This document shows, one piece after another, positions 1 through 9,800 of a stretch of 43,547 nt of DNA (within the stretch, counting starts at the first letter, position 1; every line of letters begins with the position of its first letter). The notes under the pieces were generated by a model. It had not been told where the DNA came from. It worked only from the letters and a program-made list of their open reading frames with translations, and did not search any database. A program made the position numbers and the translations under genes. Source of the DNA: Candidatus Kuenenia stuttgartensis (GTDB taxonomy: Bacteria; Pseudomonadota; Alphaproteobacteria; SMXS01); NCBI GenBank assembly GCA_943329845.2, contig CALQFM020000033.1:1-43547 (forward strand), written 5' to 3'.

Positions 1-177
1 CGTGTACGGGCCATATGCCGGCGGGCAATCCCGCCAGCGCGCACCTGATTGCAGCATGTGCACGATCCCGGAGATCACCCGGCGGTCGTCAACCCGGTGG
101 GCGCCGCGGCGGCCCCGAGGCAACAGCGGCTCAATCCGTGACCAGGCGTCATCGTCCAACCAGTAAAGCTTGCGCAT
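1..177 (-). CDS. IS5-family transposase, N-terminal part (cut by window edge)
   Basis: The first 59 residues are visible, beginning MRKLYWLDDDAW and continuing with a hydrophobic helix and the GARWRDCPPAYGPY block. This is the DUF4096-type N-terminal region of IS5/IS427-like transposases, which are often split into two overlapping frames (orfA/orfB) joined by programmed frameshifting. The ATG at 175-177 is preceded by GGAAGGGAG-like purine-rich sequence. The DDE catalytic domain lies beyond the left edge, so it is not possible to say whether the element is intact. Confidence 0.85.
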   Translation of the reverse strand, partial: MRKLYWLDDDAWSRIEPLLPRGRRGAHRVDDRRVISGIVHMLQSGARWRDCPPAYGPYT

Positions 178-247
178 TCAAGGCTCCCTTCCGGAATCCT
201 TGAATCACAACAACGCAAAACCCGCTACTCCTTATTGAGTACAGACC
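1..247 (-). mobile_element. End of an IS5-family insertion sequence (partial)
   Basis: This is the 5' end of an insertion sequence whose transposase gene reads leftwards off the window. The stretch 178-247 lies between the transposase start and the nadK stop, and the outermost bases 228-247 are the likely terminal inverted repeat. The palindrome CTAG lies at 248-251, which fits the preferred target of the IS427 group of the IS5 family (TA duplicated within CTAG). The other end lies outside the window, so the inverted repeat and target duplication cannot be confirmed. Confidence 0.75.
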
Positions 248-1015
248 CTAGGCCTCGAACTGTTCGGCCAGGATGCGTTCGGCCAGATTGTGGCCGGGAT
301 CGTAGAGCAGGCGCAGGGTGAGGTTGCGGTCCTCCTGCACTTCGACCCGTGACACGTCGCGAACCTCCAGATTGTCGGCCGTCGCACTGACCGGCCGTTC
401 CTCGGGATCGTCGACGACGAATTCCACATGGGCGTCGTGCGGCAGCAGCGCGCCGCGCCAGCGCCGCGGGCGGAACGCGCTGATCGGGGTCAGGCAGAGG
501 ATGTCGGAATCGATCGGCACGATGGGTCCGTGCGCCGACAGGTTGTAGGCGGTGCTGCCGGCGGGGGTGGCGACCAGCACGCCGTCGCACACCAGCTCGG
601 CCATGCGCGGCTTGCCGTCGATGCTGATGGCCAGCTTTGCCGCCTGGTAGGTCTGGCGCAGAAGCGAAACCTCGTTGATGGCAAGTGCCTCGGTGAACGA
701 GCCGTCGATGGCGTGTGCGCGCATCCGCAGCGGATGCAACTCGACCAGTTCGGCCGCCTCGATACGCTCGATAAGGCCGTCCTCGACATAATCGTTCATC
801 AGGAAGCCCAGCGAGCCGGCATTCATGCCGTAAACCGGTAGCCCGTGCTGGAGCACGCTGTGCAGGGTGCGCAGCATGAAGCCGTCGCCGCCGAGCGCGA
901 CGATGACCTCCGCCTGATCGAGCGGCACGTTGTCGTAGCGGGCCGACAGGGAGCGCAGGATGGCCTGCGCCTTGGGCGTGGGGTTGGCGGCGAACGCGAT
1001 GCGGAGTTGCGGCAT
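248..1015 (-). CDS. nadK: NAD kinase
   Basis: This cytosolic enzyme phosphorylates NAD+ to NADP+ with ATP (or polyphosphate in some bacteria). It has 255 residues, normal for the alphaproteobacterial form. Visible signatures are the GGDG motif (about residues 42-45), the NEVSLLR segment that binds NAD, and the [15 protein letters not shown] stretch that shapes the active site. The C-terminus ILAEQF is typical of the family, so the protein is complete. The gene lies 25 bases after moaA on the same strand and is probably cotranscribed with it. Its TAG stop (248-250) sits inside a CTAG palindrome exactly where an IS5-family element begins, so any genes once downstream have been separated from it. 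Confidence 0.95.
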   Translation of the reverse strand: MPQLRIAFAANPTPKAQAILRSLSARYDNVPLDQAEVIVALGGDGFMLRTLHSVLQHGLPVYGMNAGSLGFLMNDYVEDGLIERIEAAELVELHPLRMRAHAIDGSFTEALAINEVSLLRQTYQAAKLAISIDGKPRMAELVCDGVLVATPAGSTAYNLSAHGPIVPIDSDILCLTPISAFRPRRWRGALLPHDAHVEFVVDDPEERPVSATADNLEVRDVSRVEVQEDRNLTLRLLYDPGHNLAERILAEQFEA

Positions 1016-1040
1016 GGGACTTTCGGACGGCGGGACGGAC

Positions 1041-2030
1041 CTAGCCGCCCGTCACGCTCATATGTCGCGATACGGCCGGCTTCTGGCGTCGCCGGTCTAT
1101 CACGAAATCATGACCTTTTGGCTTCCTGCCGATCGCCTCGTCAATGGCGTCGTCGAGGGCCGTGTTGTCGGCGTCGGCGCGCAGGGCGGCGCGCAGGTCC
1201 GCCGAATCGTCCTGGCCCAGGCACATGTAGAGCATGCCGGTGCAGGTCACCCGGACCCGGTTGCAGGATTCGCAGAAATTGTGGGTGAGCGGCGTGATGA
1301 AGCCGACGCGCTGGCCGGTTTCGGCCAGAGTCACGTAACGCGCCGGGCCGCCTGTATTGTGGGTTGAATCCAGCAGGGTATAGCGTCGGCCGATCTGCGC
1401 CTTGACCAGCGACAGCGGCAGGTAGTTGTCGACGCGGGCGACGTCCACCTCGCCCAATGGCATGGTCTCGATGAAGGTGAGGTCGAAGCCCTCCCGCCCG
1501 GCCCAGCCGATCAGGTCGAACACCTCGGCGTCATTCACGTCCCGCAGCGCCACGGTGTTGATCTTGATCTGCAGCCCGGCGTCCTTCGCCGCCCGCAGGC
1601 CTTCCTGGACCTGCTCCAGCTTGCCCCAGCGGGTGATGCGGGTGAACTTGTCCGGGTCGAGCGTGTCGACCGAGACGTTGATCCGCTTCACGCCGGCCTC
1701 GACCAGGTCGCCGGCATATTTCGCGAGCTGGCTGCCGTTGGTGGTCAGGGTCAACTCGTCCAGCGCACCGGTCCGGAGGTGGCGGCCGAGCGAGCGGATC
1801 AGGGTCATGATGTCGCGCCGAACCAACGGCTCGCCGCCGGTCAGCCGCAACTTGCGCACGCCCTTGCCGATGAACGCGGTGCACAGCCGGTCCAGCTCCT
1901 CCAGCGACAGCACGTCGGACTTGGGCAGGAACGTCATGTCTTCCGCCATGCAGTAGACGCAGCGGAAGTCGCACCGGTCGGTCACCGATACGCGAAGATA
2001 GCTGATGTGCCGCCCAAAGGGGTCGATCAC
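1041..2030 (-). CDS. moaA: GTP 3',8-cyclase (molybdenum cofactor biosynthesis protein A)
   Basis: This radical SAM enzyme carries out the first step of molybdopterin synthesis, converting GTP to 3',8-cyclo-GTP before MoaC acts. In 329 residues it shows the N-terminal radical-SAM cluster CDFRCVYC (CX3CX2C), the GGEPLVR SAM-binding block, the C-terminal second 4Fe-4S cluster ([10 protein letters not shown] with a later Cys), and the conserved C-terminal GG dipeptide needed for catalysis. The start is a GTG at 2028-2030; no in-frame ATG lies just upstream and an AGGGA sits about 9 bases before it. It is divergent from the acetyltransferase gene and leads into nadK. No Moco riboswitch fits in the 82-base gap upstream. 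Confidence 0.95.
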   Translation of the reverse strand: MIDPFGRHISYLRVSVTDRCDFRCVYCMAEDMTFLPKSDVLSLEELDRLCTAFIGKGVRKLRLTGGEPLVRRDIMTLIRSLGRHLRTGALDELTLTTNGSQLAKYAGDLVEAGVKRINVSVDTLDPDKFTRITRWGKLEQVQEGLRAAKDAGLQIKINTVALRDVNDAEVFDLIGWAGREGFDLTFIETMPLGEVDVARVDNYLPLSLVKAQIGRRYTLLDSTHNTGGPARYVTLAETGQRVGFITPLTHNFCESCNRVRVTCTGMLYMCLGQDDSADLRAALRADADNTALDDAIDEAIGRKPKGHDFVIDRRRQKPAVSRHMSVTGG

Positions 2031-2112
2031 GCCCGGATCCCTGTTCCCATCAAGGTTCCTTATATAGCAGGATATCGGCAGTATTTAAGGGGTTTCGGCG
2101 GGAGGGTTACGC

Positions 2113-2607
2113 GTGGAGGTGACGATCGATGATGCTTCGGCCAATGATCTGCCGGCCATTGCCGCGATCCTCAACGAGGCGATCGCGAATACCACGGCGG
2201 TCTGGTATGACGACCCGCGCACGCCGGACTGGATGGCGGCATGGTTCGAGCTCAAGCGCCTGAAGGGCTGGCCGGTGCTGGTGGCGCGCTGCGACGGGCG
2301 CGTACTGGGCTATGCCAGCTACGGGGAGTTCCGTCCCCACGCCGGATACCGGGATACGCTGGAACATTCAGTCTATGTGGACGGCTCGGCGCGGGGCGCC
2401 GGTATCGGGCGCAAGCTGCTCACGGCGTTGATCGAGCGGGCGAGGGAAAACGGCGTCCATGTGCTCGTGGGCGGGATCGCCGGTGAGAACACCGCGAGCA
2501 TCGGCCTGCACGCGGCGCTGGGATTTCAGGAAGTCGCCCGCATGCCCGAGGTGGGCCAGAAGTTCGGCGGTTGGCTCACCCTGGTGTTCATGCAGAAGAT
2601 TCTGTGA
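2113..2607 (+). CDS. GNAT N-acetyltransferase, phosphinothricin acetyltransferase (Pat/Bar) type
   Basis: The 164-residue protein carries one GNAT fold. Near the N-terminus is the [16 protein letters not shown]-like start of the Pat/Bar/YncA family, followed by the [18 protein letters not shown] acetyl-CoA loop and the C-terminal [15 protein letters not shown] helix with the family's GF ending. Relatives acetylate phosphinothricin, methionine sulfoximine/sulfone or similar amino acid analogues; the substrate here is not deducible. The start is the GTG at 2113 with a strong GGAGGG at 2101-2106. It is divergent from moaA and convergent with the alcohol dehydrogenase, with a hairpin between them. 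Confidence 0.85.
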   Translation: MEVTIDDASANDLPAIAAILNEAIANTTAVWYDDPRTPDWMAAWFELKRLKGWPVLVARCDGRVLGYASYGEFRPHAGYRDTLEHSVYVDGSARGAGIGRKLLTALIERARENGVHVLVGGIAGENTASIGLHAALGFQEVARMPEVGQKFGGWLTLVFMQKIL

Positions 2608-3838
2608 ACATTGCGCTTCTGGTGGCCGGCCGCCGAGAGGCGGCCGGCGACCCCTTCCGGCCGGTTACTGGCCGGGCCTGAGCACGACCTTGATCACGCT
2701 TCTTGTCGCGGAACTTCTTGTAGAGCTCCGGCGCGTCTTCCAGGCTCGCCGGATGAGTGACGACGAAGCTGGGGTCGATCTCACCTGCCTCGATCTTGGC
2801 CAGCAAAGGCTTGGTGTAGGCCTGGACGTGCGTCTGGCCCATCCTCAGGGTCAACCCTTTGTTCATCGCCGCACCCAAAGGAATCTTGTCCGCCATGCCG
2901 ACATAGACGCCCGGGATCGAGATCGTCCCGGCCTTGCGGCAGCTCATGATCGCCTCGCGCAGCACATGCACGCGATCGGTTCCCAGAAGGGTCGCGGTCT
3001 TGACCTTGTCGATGACCGCATCGATGGCGCCATGGGGCGCGGCTTCGCAGCCCACGGCGTCTATGCAGCTATCGGGCCCCCGATTGTCCGTAAGCATCAT
3101 GAGTTCGTCGTAGACGTCGGTTTTGGAGAAGTCGATGGTTTCGGCGCCGCCGGCCCGCGCCATGGCCAGCCGTTCGGGCACTTCGTCGATGGCGATGACG
3201 CGACCCGCGCCCATCATCAGGGCTGACCGGATGGCAAACTGTCCCACCGGGCCGCAACCCCAGATGGCAACGGTGTCTCCATCCTCGATTTGCGCATTCT
3301 CGGCGGCCATGTAGCCGGTGGGGAAGATGTCCGAGAGGAAGAGCGCCTGCTCGTCTTCGATGCTGTCGGGAATCTTGATCGGTCCGATGTCGGCCATGGG
3401 CACGCGCAAATATTCGGCCTGGCCGCCGCTATAGCCGCCCAGCATATGGCTGAACCCGAACAAGCCGGCTGGAGAGTGCCCCATCGCCTTGATGGCGGCC
3501 TCGGCATTCGGGTTCGTCGTGTCGCAGCACGAAAACAGGCCGCGCCGGCAGAACCAGCAGGAGCCGCAGCTGATGGTGAAGGGGACCACGACACGGTCGC
3601 CGATGACGAGATTGGATATCTCCGACCCGACTTCTATCACCACACCCATGTTCTCATGGCCAAGAATGTCGCCACTCTTCATCGTTGTCTGGTAGCCGTC
3701 CAACAGATGTAGGTCCGACCCGCAAATGGCGCAGGCGGTGATCTTGATGATCACGTCCCGCAGGTGCTCGATCTTTGGATCGGGGACATTGTCGACTCGT
3801 ACATCGCCTTTTCCGTGCCAGCAAAGCGCTCGCATCAT
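2588..3838 (-). CDS. Zinc-dependent alcohol dehydrogenase, formaldehyde-dehydrogenase-like, C-terminus frameshifted
   Basis: This medium-chain dehydrogenase belongs to the group often named glutathione-dependent formaldehyde dehydrogenase-related. Visible are catalytic zinc ligands C39, H61 and E62 (GHE), structural zinc cysteines C91, C94, C97 and C105, and the Rossmann motif [10 protein letters not shown] near residue 195. The chosen start is the first of two tandem ATGs (3836-3838), five bases after AAAGGA. The family normally ends FRDK-x-IKVVLRP soon after the last helix. Here the open frame leaves that ending at about 2697-2705, while a neighbouring frame encodes [10 protein letters not shown] and stops at 2665. 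The current frame instead adds about 35 unrelated residues, runs through the terminator hairpin and overlaps the acetyltransferase end. A small net indel is the simplest explanation; the catalytic domains are intact. A sigma-EcfG-type promoter precedes the gene. Confidence 0.85.
   Translation of the reverse strand: MMRALCWHGKGDVRVDNVPDPKIEHLRDVIIKITACAICGSDLHLLDGYQTTMKSGDILGHENMGVVIEVGSEISNLVIGDRVVVPFTISCGSCWFCRRGLFSCCDTTNPNAEAAIKAMGHSPAGLFGFSHMLGGYSGGQAEYLRVPMADIGPIKIPDSIEDEQALFLSDIFPTGYMAAENAQIEDGDTVAIWGCGPVGQFAIRSALMMGAGRVIAIDEVPERLAMARAGGAETIDFSKTDVYDELMMLTDNRGPDSCIDAVGCEAAPHGAIDAVIDKVKTATLLGTDRVHVLREAIMSCRKAGTISIPGVYVGMADKIPLGAAMNKGLTLRMGQTHVQAYTKPLLAKIEAGEIDPSFVVTHPASLEDAPELYKKFRDKKRDQGRAQARPVTGRKGSPAASRRPATRSAMFTESSA
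2625..2648. terminator. GC-rich hairpin between convergent genes
   Basis: A perfect 10-base-pair stem (2625-2634 with 2639-2648) closes a GAGA loop. It follows the acetyltransferase stop by 17 bases and sits just beyond the ancestral stop (2665) of the opposing dehydrogenase, as expected for a shared bidirectional terminator. No T-tract follows on either strand, so its efficiency is uncertain. Confidence 0.6.
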
Positions 3839-4178
3839 TGGTGTCCTTTCATTTGGCTTGGGGCTTCGTAACGCGGGGTTCCGAAGCGCGTTCCGTCCGT
3901 AGCCAAAAAAGCTGGCAGTCAGCGCCATGCGGCATGAATTTTCCCTCCATGAAGGAACGATTCCATGCGCCAGGTCTTAATGACGGGGTGCGGCAGGCCG
4001 CCACGAACGAGGCTCTAGTAACGCCGACTACGTAGGATGCGGGTCACCATCGCCCAATGGATGGCGCCGCAACGCGATCAGTGGCGCGGTCTGTTTCCGA
4101 CACTCGACGACGTGCATGCGATGGTGGCCGCCACCTGCGCTTGCAGTTGACCTCATTTGCATTTGGAGCAGGACGACC
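3839..4178. other. Intergenic region between divergent dehydrogenase and catalase genes
   Basis: These 340 bases hold the divergent control signals of two stress-type genes. The dehydrogenase EcfG promoter is at 3870-3894. On the plus strand a GGAAC occurs at 3954-3958, but 17 bases later the sequence is CTTA rather than CGTT, so it is only a weak candidate for the catalase. No convincing coding frame, hairpin or housekeeping promoter was found between 3980 and 4160. Confidence 0.5.
3870..3894 (-). promoter_or_regulatory. Sigma-EcfG (general stress response) promoter for the alcohol dehydrogenase
   Basis: Reading the minus strand, GGAAC (3894-3890) is followed by exactly 16 bases and CGTT (3873-3870). 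This is an exact match to the alphaproteobacterial EcfG consensus GGAAC-N16/17-CGTT. The -10 element lies 32 bases before the chosen ATG, leaving a short leader that carries the AAAGGA ribosome site. It predicts induction by general stress through the PhyR-NepR-EcfG pathway. Confidence 0.75.
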
Positions 4179-6347
4179 ATGGCACCGCGTAACACGCCGC
4201 CCTCGAGCGGAAAAAAGTCGGCAGAGTCACCCAAGAAGGCGCCGCGCGCGGTCGCGCCGGATTTCAGTGACAGCTACGACGAAACCCAGGGCGAAGGCGG
4301 CGAAACCCACCAGATCGCATCGGGCGACGTGCCCACGCTGACCACCCAGCAGGGCGCGCCCGTCGCCGATGACCAGAATACGCTGCGCATCGGCGACCGC
4401 GGTCCGGCGGCGCTGGAGGATTTTCACTTCCGCGAGAAAATCTTTCACTTCGATCACGAGCGGATCCCCGAGCGCGTGGTGCATGCACGCGGCTATGGCG
4501 CACATGGCTTCTTCGAACTGACGAAGTCGCTCTCGGACGTCACCCGCGCCGACATTTTCCAGCGCGTCGGCGAACGCACGCCGGTTTTCGTGCGGTTCTC
4601 GACGGTCGCCGGCAGCAAGGGCTCCTTCGATCTGGCGCGGGACGTGCGGGGGTTCGCCGTCAAGCTCTATACCAGGGAAGGCAACTGGGACCTGGTCGGC
4701 AACAACATTCCGGTTTTCTTCATCCAGGACCCCATAAAATTCCCGGACCTCATTCATGCGGCCAAGCCGGAACCCGACCGGATGTTTCCCCAGGCCCAGA
4801 CCGCCCATGACAACTTCTGGGACTTCATCTCGCTCACGCCGGAAAGCTTCCACATGATCATGTGGGCGATGTCCGACCGGGCAATTCCCCGCTCGTTCCG
4901 CTTCATGGAGGGCTTTGGCGTACACAGCTTCCGACTGCTCGATGCCGATGGCCGCTCAACCTTCGTCAAGTTTCACTGGAAGCCCAAGCTCGGCCTTCAG
5001 TCCGTGTTGTGGAACGAAGCGGTGAAGATCAACGGCGCCGATCCGGACTTCCACCGGCGGGATCTTTGGGACGCCATCAGCAGCGGCGACTTTCCCGAGT
5101 GGGAACTGGGCGTCCAGCTTTTCGACGAGGGCTTTGCGGACCAGTTCGCATTCGATGTGCTGGATTCCACCAAGCTGATCCCGGAGGAAGAGGTGCCGGT
5201 CCAGATCGTCGGTCGGCTGGTGCTCGACCGTACCGTCGACAACTTCTTCGCCGAGACCGAGCAGGTCGCGTTCTGCACGCAGAATGTTCCGCCGGGCATC
5301 GACTTCAGCAACGATCCGCTGTTGCAGGGCCGCAACTTTTCCTACCTGGACACCCAGATCAAGCGTTTGGGCGGACCGAACTTCACCCACATACCGATCA
5401 ACGCGCCGAAATGTCCCATGGCACATTTCCAGCAGGATGGTCACATGGCCATGCGCAACCCTGTCGGCCGGGCGAACTACGAGCCCAACAGCTGGGGCGC
5501 CGAAGGCGGGCCTCGCGAGAACCCGGTGACCGGCTTCAGAAGCTTCGAGGAGCCCGTCGAAGGCACCAAGAGGCGGCTTCGCCCCGAGAGCTTTGCCGAT
5601 CACTACAGCCAGGCTCGGCAGTTTTTCATCAGCCAGACGCCCATCGAACAGAAGCACATCGGCGATGCCCTGGTGTTCGAGTTGAGCAAGGTGGAGCGGC
5701 CGGACATTCGTTCGCGCGTTGTGTCGCACCTGATGAACATTCACGACGATCTGGCTGATACGGTTGCCAATGGACTTGGCCTGCCGCTTCCCGATGCGGC
5801 AACCGCCGCGCGTCCCACCATCCATCTCGAGCCGTCCGCTGCGCTGAGTATCGTGAGGAACGGCCCGCCGGATTTTGGCGGCCGCAAGGTCGGCATTTAC
5901 CTTACCGACGGGGCGGACGCCGGGGTGTTCGCAGCACTGGTCAAGGCAATCGACAAGGAGAAGGCCGTATACGAGGTCATAGCGCCCAAGATCGGCGGCG
6001 TGACCCTCTCCGACGGGGCCAAGGTTGCCGCCAAGCAGAAGATCGATGGTGCGCCGTCAGTGCTATTCGATGCCGTCGTGATCATCGCATCCGCCGATGG
6101 AGCCGCGCTGATCGCGAAAGACGCCGCGTCTCAGGATTTCGTCAGGGATGCGTTCGGTCACTGCAAGTTTATCGGCTATTCGCCCGAGGCAATGCCTCTG
6201 TTCGTCAAAGCCGGGATCGCCGACGACCTTGACGATGGCTGCATGGAGATCGGGTCCAGCAACGATGTGGCCGGCTTCGTCACAGCGTGCCGTGCCCTCC
6301 GAAACTGGAACAGGGAGTTGAAGGTGGACATGGACGCGCGGGCCTGA
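4179..6347 (+). CDS. katE: Large-subunit monofunctional catalase (HPII/KatE type)
   Basis: This haem enzyme dismutates hydrogen peroxide to water and oxygen. At 722 residues it matches the large-subunit clade 2 enzymes. It has an extended basic N-terminal arm (about residues 1-60), the beta-barrel with the catalytic His in [12 protein letters not shown] and the distal Asn in VGNNIPVFF, the proximal haem Tyr in the FSYLDTQ segment, and a C-terminal flavodoxin/class I amidotransferase-like domain from about residue 570 ([11 protein letters not shown]). The start is the ATG at 4179 after GGAGCAGGA. A large hairpin follows the stop. It stands back to back with an EcfG-type dehydrogenase gene, consistent with a stress or stationary-phase role, though its own promoter is not clear. 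Confidence 0.95.
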   Translation: MAPRNTPPSSGKKSAESPKKAPRAVAPDFSDSYDETQGEGGETHQIASGDVPTLTTQQGAPVADDQNTLRIGDRGPAALEDFHFREKIFHFDHERIPERVVHARGYGAHGFFELTKSLSDVTRADIFQRVGERTPVFVRFSTVAGSKGSFDLARDVRGFAVKLYTREGNWDLVGNNIPVFFIQDPIKFPDLIHAAKPEPDRMFPQAQTAHDNFWDFISLTPESFHMIMWAMSDRAIPRSFRFMEGFGVHSFRLLDADGRSTFVKFHWKPKLGLQSVLWNEAVKINGADPDFHRRDLWDAISSGDFPEWELGVQLFDEGFADQFAFDVLDSTKLIPEEEVPVQIVGRLVLDRTVDNFFAETEQVAFCTQNVPPGIDFSNDPLLQGRNFSYLDTQIKRLGGPNFTHIPINAPKCPMAHFQQDGHMAMRNPVGRANYEPNSWGAEGGPRENPVTGFRSFEEPVEGTKRRLRPESFADHYSQARQFFISQTPIEQKHIGDALVFELSKVERPDIRSRVVSHLMNIHDDLADTVANGLGLPLPDAATAARPTIHLEPSAALSIVRNGPPDFGGRKVGIYLTDGADAGVFAALVKAIDKEKAVYEVIAPKIGGVTLSDGAKVAAKQKIDGAPSVLFDAVVIIASADGAALIAKDAASQDFVRDAFGHCKFIGYSPEAMPLFVKAGIADDLDDGCMEIGSSNDVAGFVTACRALRNWNRELKVDMDARA

Positions 6348-6361
6348 TCGGCCGTCTACGG

Positions 6362-6403
6362 GGAATACCCGGCGCGCGAGAGTTCCTCGGCGCCGGGTAT
6401 TCC
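6362..6403 (+). terminator. Long hairpin terminator after the catalase gene
   Basis: A perfect 14-base-pair inverted repeat (6362-6375 with 6390-6403) begins 14 bases after the catalase stop. The loop contains a further 4-base CGAG/CTCG pairing. There is no T-run, so it may act as a transcript-stabilising or Rho-assisted end. Confidence 0.65.
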
Positions 6404-6435
6404 ACAGGTTCGGGCACCCGGATGGAGCATTGATT

Positions 6436-6729
6436 GTGGAAGACGTAAGCCTGTGGGTGCTGGAGCCGATCGCTCATCCTGGTGACCCTATCTGGCAGGA
6501 CAGACGCATATGGTCGAAGGTGGTGGTGACGGCACGCAGCGCGGCCTTCGCGCGCCTGGCCGCCGAGAACTGGGCCCAAAGCGAGAATACCGGTGGCCCG
6601 GGTAACGAAAGCGCCAGCCGAATCGCGGGATTCCGGGATGAACGGATTTATTCGGTCCGGACCGCGCGACGGGATGAGGTCGCAGTCCCTGCCCTCGAAG
6701 ACAATCGGGTCGTCTCAGCGGCGGAATGA
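6436..6729 (+). CDS. Small protein of unknown function
   Basis: A 97-residue soluble protein with no signal peptide or membrane segment. It looks genuinely coded: the N-terminal half reads LWVLEPIAHPGDPIWQ and then an alternating hydrophobic strand (KVVVTA) and helix (SAAFARLAAENWA), and an NES...GFRDERIYSV block follows. The GTG at 6436 is chosen because GGATGGAG lies eight bases upstream; a TTG at 6430 is too close to that site. It sits after the catalase hairpin and converges on mfd, so it is probably a single-gene transcript. I recognise no named domain and give no function. Confidence 0.6.
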   Translation: MEDVSLWVLEPIAHPGDPIWQDRRIWSKVVVTARSAAFARLAAENWAQSENTGGPGNESASRIAGFRDERIYSVRTARRDEVAVPALEDNRVVSAAE

Positions 6730-6816
6730 ATCTCCCGCCGCATCTCATGCTTCCCCCGCGCGATGGATGCGGCAGTGCTGTTCGAGAATGGACTAAGGCG
6801 CTGGTAACGCCACGTC

Positions 6817-9800
6817 CTAAGCCGCCTTCGCGGCAATCCCCGCCAGTGCCTTCACCAGATCCAGTGCGCCGCGGACGCGCTTCTTGTCGTCGGCCCAGTC
6901 CCGCATCAGTACCAGCGTGTGGTCCGGGCGCAGCTTGGCGGTGCCGGACTGTTTGGACAGGAACTCCACCAGGCCACCCGGATTGCTGAAGGACGCCTTG
7001 TGGAAGCTGACCGTGGCGCCGCGCGGCCCGGCGTCCAGCTTGGCGACGCCGGCCTGCTGGCAAAGCTGCTTGATCGAGACGATCTTCAGCAGGCTTTCCA
7101 CTTCGCCCGGCAGGCTGCCGAAGCGGTCGATCATCTCGCCCGCCAGGCTTTCGATCTCTTCCGGCGTCCTGAGCTGGGCGATGCGGCGGTAAAGGCCCAG
7201 CCGGATTCCCAGGTCGGATACGTAGTCCTCGGGGATCAGCACGGCGGTGCCAAGATTGACGGCTGCCGACCATTCCTCGTCGAACGCGATATCCCCGGTC
7301 TGGTCCGACCGTGCACGGGCCACGGCTTCCTCCAGCAGGTGCTGATACAGCTCCACGCCCACTTCCTTGATGTGGCCCGACTGCTCCTCGCCGAGCAGAT
7401 TGCCGGCGCCGCGGATGTCGAGATCGTGACTCGCCAGGGTGAACCCCGCCCCAAGCTCATCCAGTGACTGCAATACCTTGAGGCGCTTTTCCGCGCCCTT
7501 GGTGAGGGTCTTGCCCGGCGGCACGGTCAGGTAGGCGTAAGCGCGCAGTTTCGACCGGCCGATGCGGCCGCGCAGCTGGTAGAGCTGGGCCAGGCCGAAC
7601 TGGTCGGCGCGGTGGATGATCATGGTGTTGACGGTCGGAATATCGATGCCGGACTCGATGATCGTCGTCGACAGCAGCACGTCGAAGCGGTTGTCGTAGA
7701 ACGCGTTCATCACGTCCTCGAGTTGCTCGCCTCCCATCTGACCGTGGGCGACGGCGAACTTCACCTCCGGCACTTCCTCCCTCAGGAACTTCTCGATCTC
7801 GGCCAAGTCGGCGATGCGCGGGCAGACATAGTAGGACTGGCCGCCGCGGTAATGCTCGCGCAGCAGCGCCTCGCGCACCGACAGCGGATCCATCGGCATG
7901 ACGAAGGTGCGCACCGCCAGCCGGTCCACCGGGGGCGTGGCGATGATGCTGAGGCCACGCAGGCCGCTCATGGCCAGCTGCAGGGTGCGCGGGATCGGCG
8001 TAGCGGTCAGCGTCAGCACATGCACGTCCTCGCGGAGCGCCTTCAGCCGCTCCTTGTGACGCACGCCGAAATGCTGCTCCTCGTCAATAACGAGCAGTCC
8101 CAGGCCCTTGAACTTGATGCCTTTGCCCAGCAGCGCATGGGTGCCGACGATGATGTCGACGTGCCCGCTGGTCAGGTTCTCCTTCACCAGCTTGGCCTCC
8201 CTGGCGCTGACCAGCCGCGACAGCTGCTCGATCCGCACGGGCAGGCCGGCGAAGCGCTCGGTGAACGACTTGAAGTGCTGGCGCACCAGCAGCGTGGTCG
8301 GAGCGATCACCGCCACCTGCTTGCCTTCCAGCGCGGCGATGAAGGCGCTGCGCAATGCCACCTCGGTCTTGCCGAACCCCACGTCGCCGCAGATCAGTCG
8401 GTCCATGGGCTTGCCCTCGACCAGGTCGTGGACCACGTCGTCGATGGCGCGAAGCTGGTCGTCGGTTTCCTGGTAAGGGAAACGGGCGCAGAACTCGTCA
8501 TAGAGGCCCTGTGGCGGCAGCAGCTTGGGCGCCACGCGCAGTTCACGCAGCGCGGCCACCTTCATCAGCTCGTCGGCCATGTCCTTCAGCCGCTGCTTCA
8601 GCGCGGCCTTGCGGCTCTGCCAGGCCTGGCCGCCAAGCCTGTCGAGCTGGACCACGGCATCTTCCGAGCCGTAGCGCGACAGCACGTCGATGTTTTCGAC
8701 CGGCACGAACAGCTTGTCGCCGCCCGCATAGACGATCATGACGCAGTCGTGCGGCGCGCCCGACACGTCGATGGTCTTGAGGCCCTCGTAACGGCCGATG
8801 CCATGGTCGAGATGCACCACATAATCGCCCTCGTTGAGCGACGAGGCCTCGGCGATGAAGTTGTCCGAACGGCGTGTCCGCTTCGGCTTGCGGATCAGCC
8901 GGTCACCCAGGATGTCCTGCTCGGTGACCAGCGCCAGGTCGGCGGTCTCGAAGCCGTGCTCCAGCCGCAGCACGGCGAGGCCGGCGAAATTCTTCGGCAG
9001 CGCGGCTACCTCGGACCAGTGGTCGATCCGTTTGGTCGCGGTCATGCCGTGGTCGGCCATCACCAGCCCGAGCCGTTCGCGCGAGCCTTCGGAATAGGAT
9101 GCGATCAGCACCCGCTTGCCTTCGCCCACCAGGTCGATCAGGTGCTGGCGCAGCGCGTCATAGACGTTGACCTCGCGCAGATTGCGCTCGGGGGCGAAGT
9201 CGCGGCCGCGCCGTGAGCCATAGTCGACCACGCCCGCCGCTTCAGGAATCTGGTAGGCGCTGAAGGCCCGGGCGTCCTGCTGCTCCAGCCGCTTGTCCCA
9301 TTCGGTGACGGTCAGGTAGAGCCGGTCCGGCGGCAGCGGATGGTAGCGGGTCTCGCCGCGAAGCTGGGCCTGCTCGCTGCGCGCCTTGTAGTAGTCGTCG
9401 ACCATCTCGCGGCGCGAGGCGAAGGATTCGTCGGCCAGGTGATCGAGGCTCACGAACGCGTCGGGCAGATAGTCGAACACCGTATCCAGATGCTCGTAGA
9501 ACAGCGGCAGCCAGTGCTCCATGCCCTGGTATTTCCGCCCTTCGCTGACCGCTTCGTAGAGCGGATCGCCGCCGGTCACGGCGCCGAACATCTCGCGGTA
9601 GCCGGCGCGGAAGCGGGCGATGGAGGCTTCATCGAGCGGCGCCTCGCTCACCGGCACCAGCCTGAAGCGCTGGTCCTTGCCAGTCGTCAACTGGTTCAGC
9701 GGATCGAAGCGCCTTATGCCATCCAGCGTATCGCCAAAGAAGTCGAGGCGGATTGGCTCCTCGGCGCCGGCCGGGAAGATGTCGATCAGGCCGCCGCGCA

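Noticed and set aside
2031-2112. A molybdenum cofactor riboswitch upstream of moaA
   Set aside because: The gap is 82 bases, shared with a divergent gene, too short for the known Moco motif.
3954-3982. An EcfG promoter for the catalase gene
   Set aside because: GGAAC is followed after 17 bases by CTTA, not CGTT, and the distance to the start is about 200 bases.
7612-9216. A 534-codon open frame antisense to mfd
   Set aside because: Mfd motifs are clear on the other strand; the antisense product is His/Gln/Arg/Val-rich in the way GC-rich DNA produces by chance.
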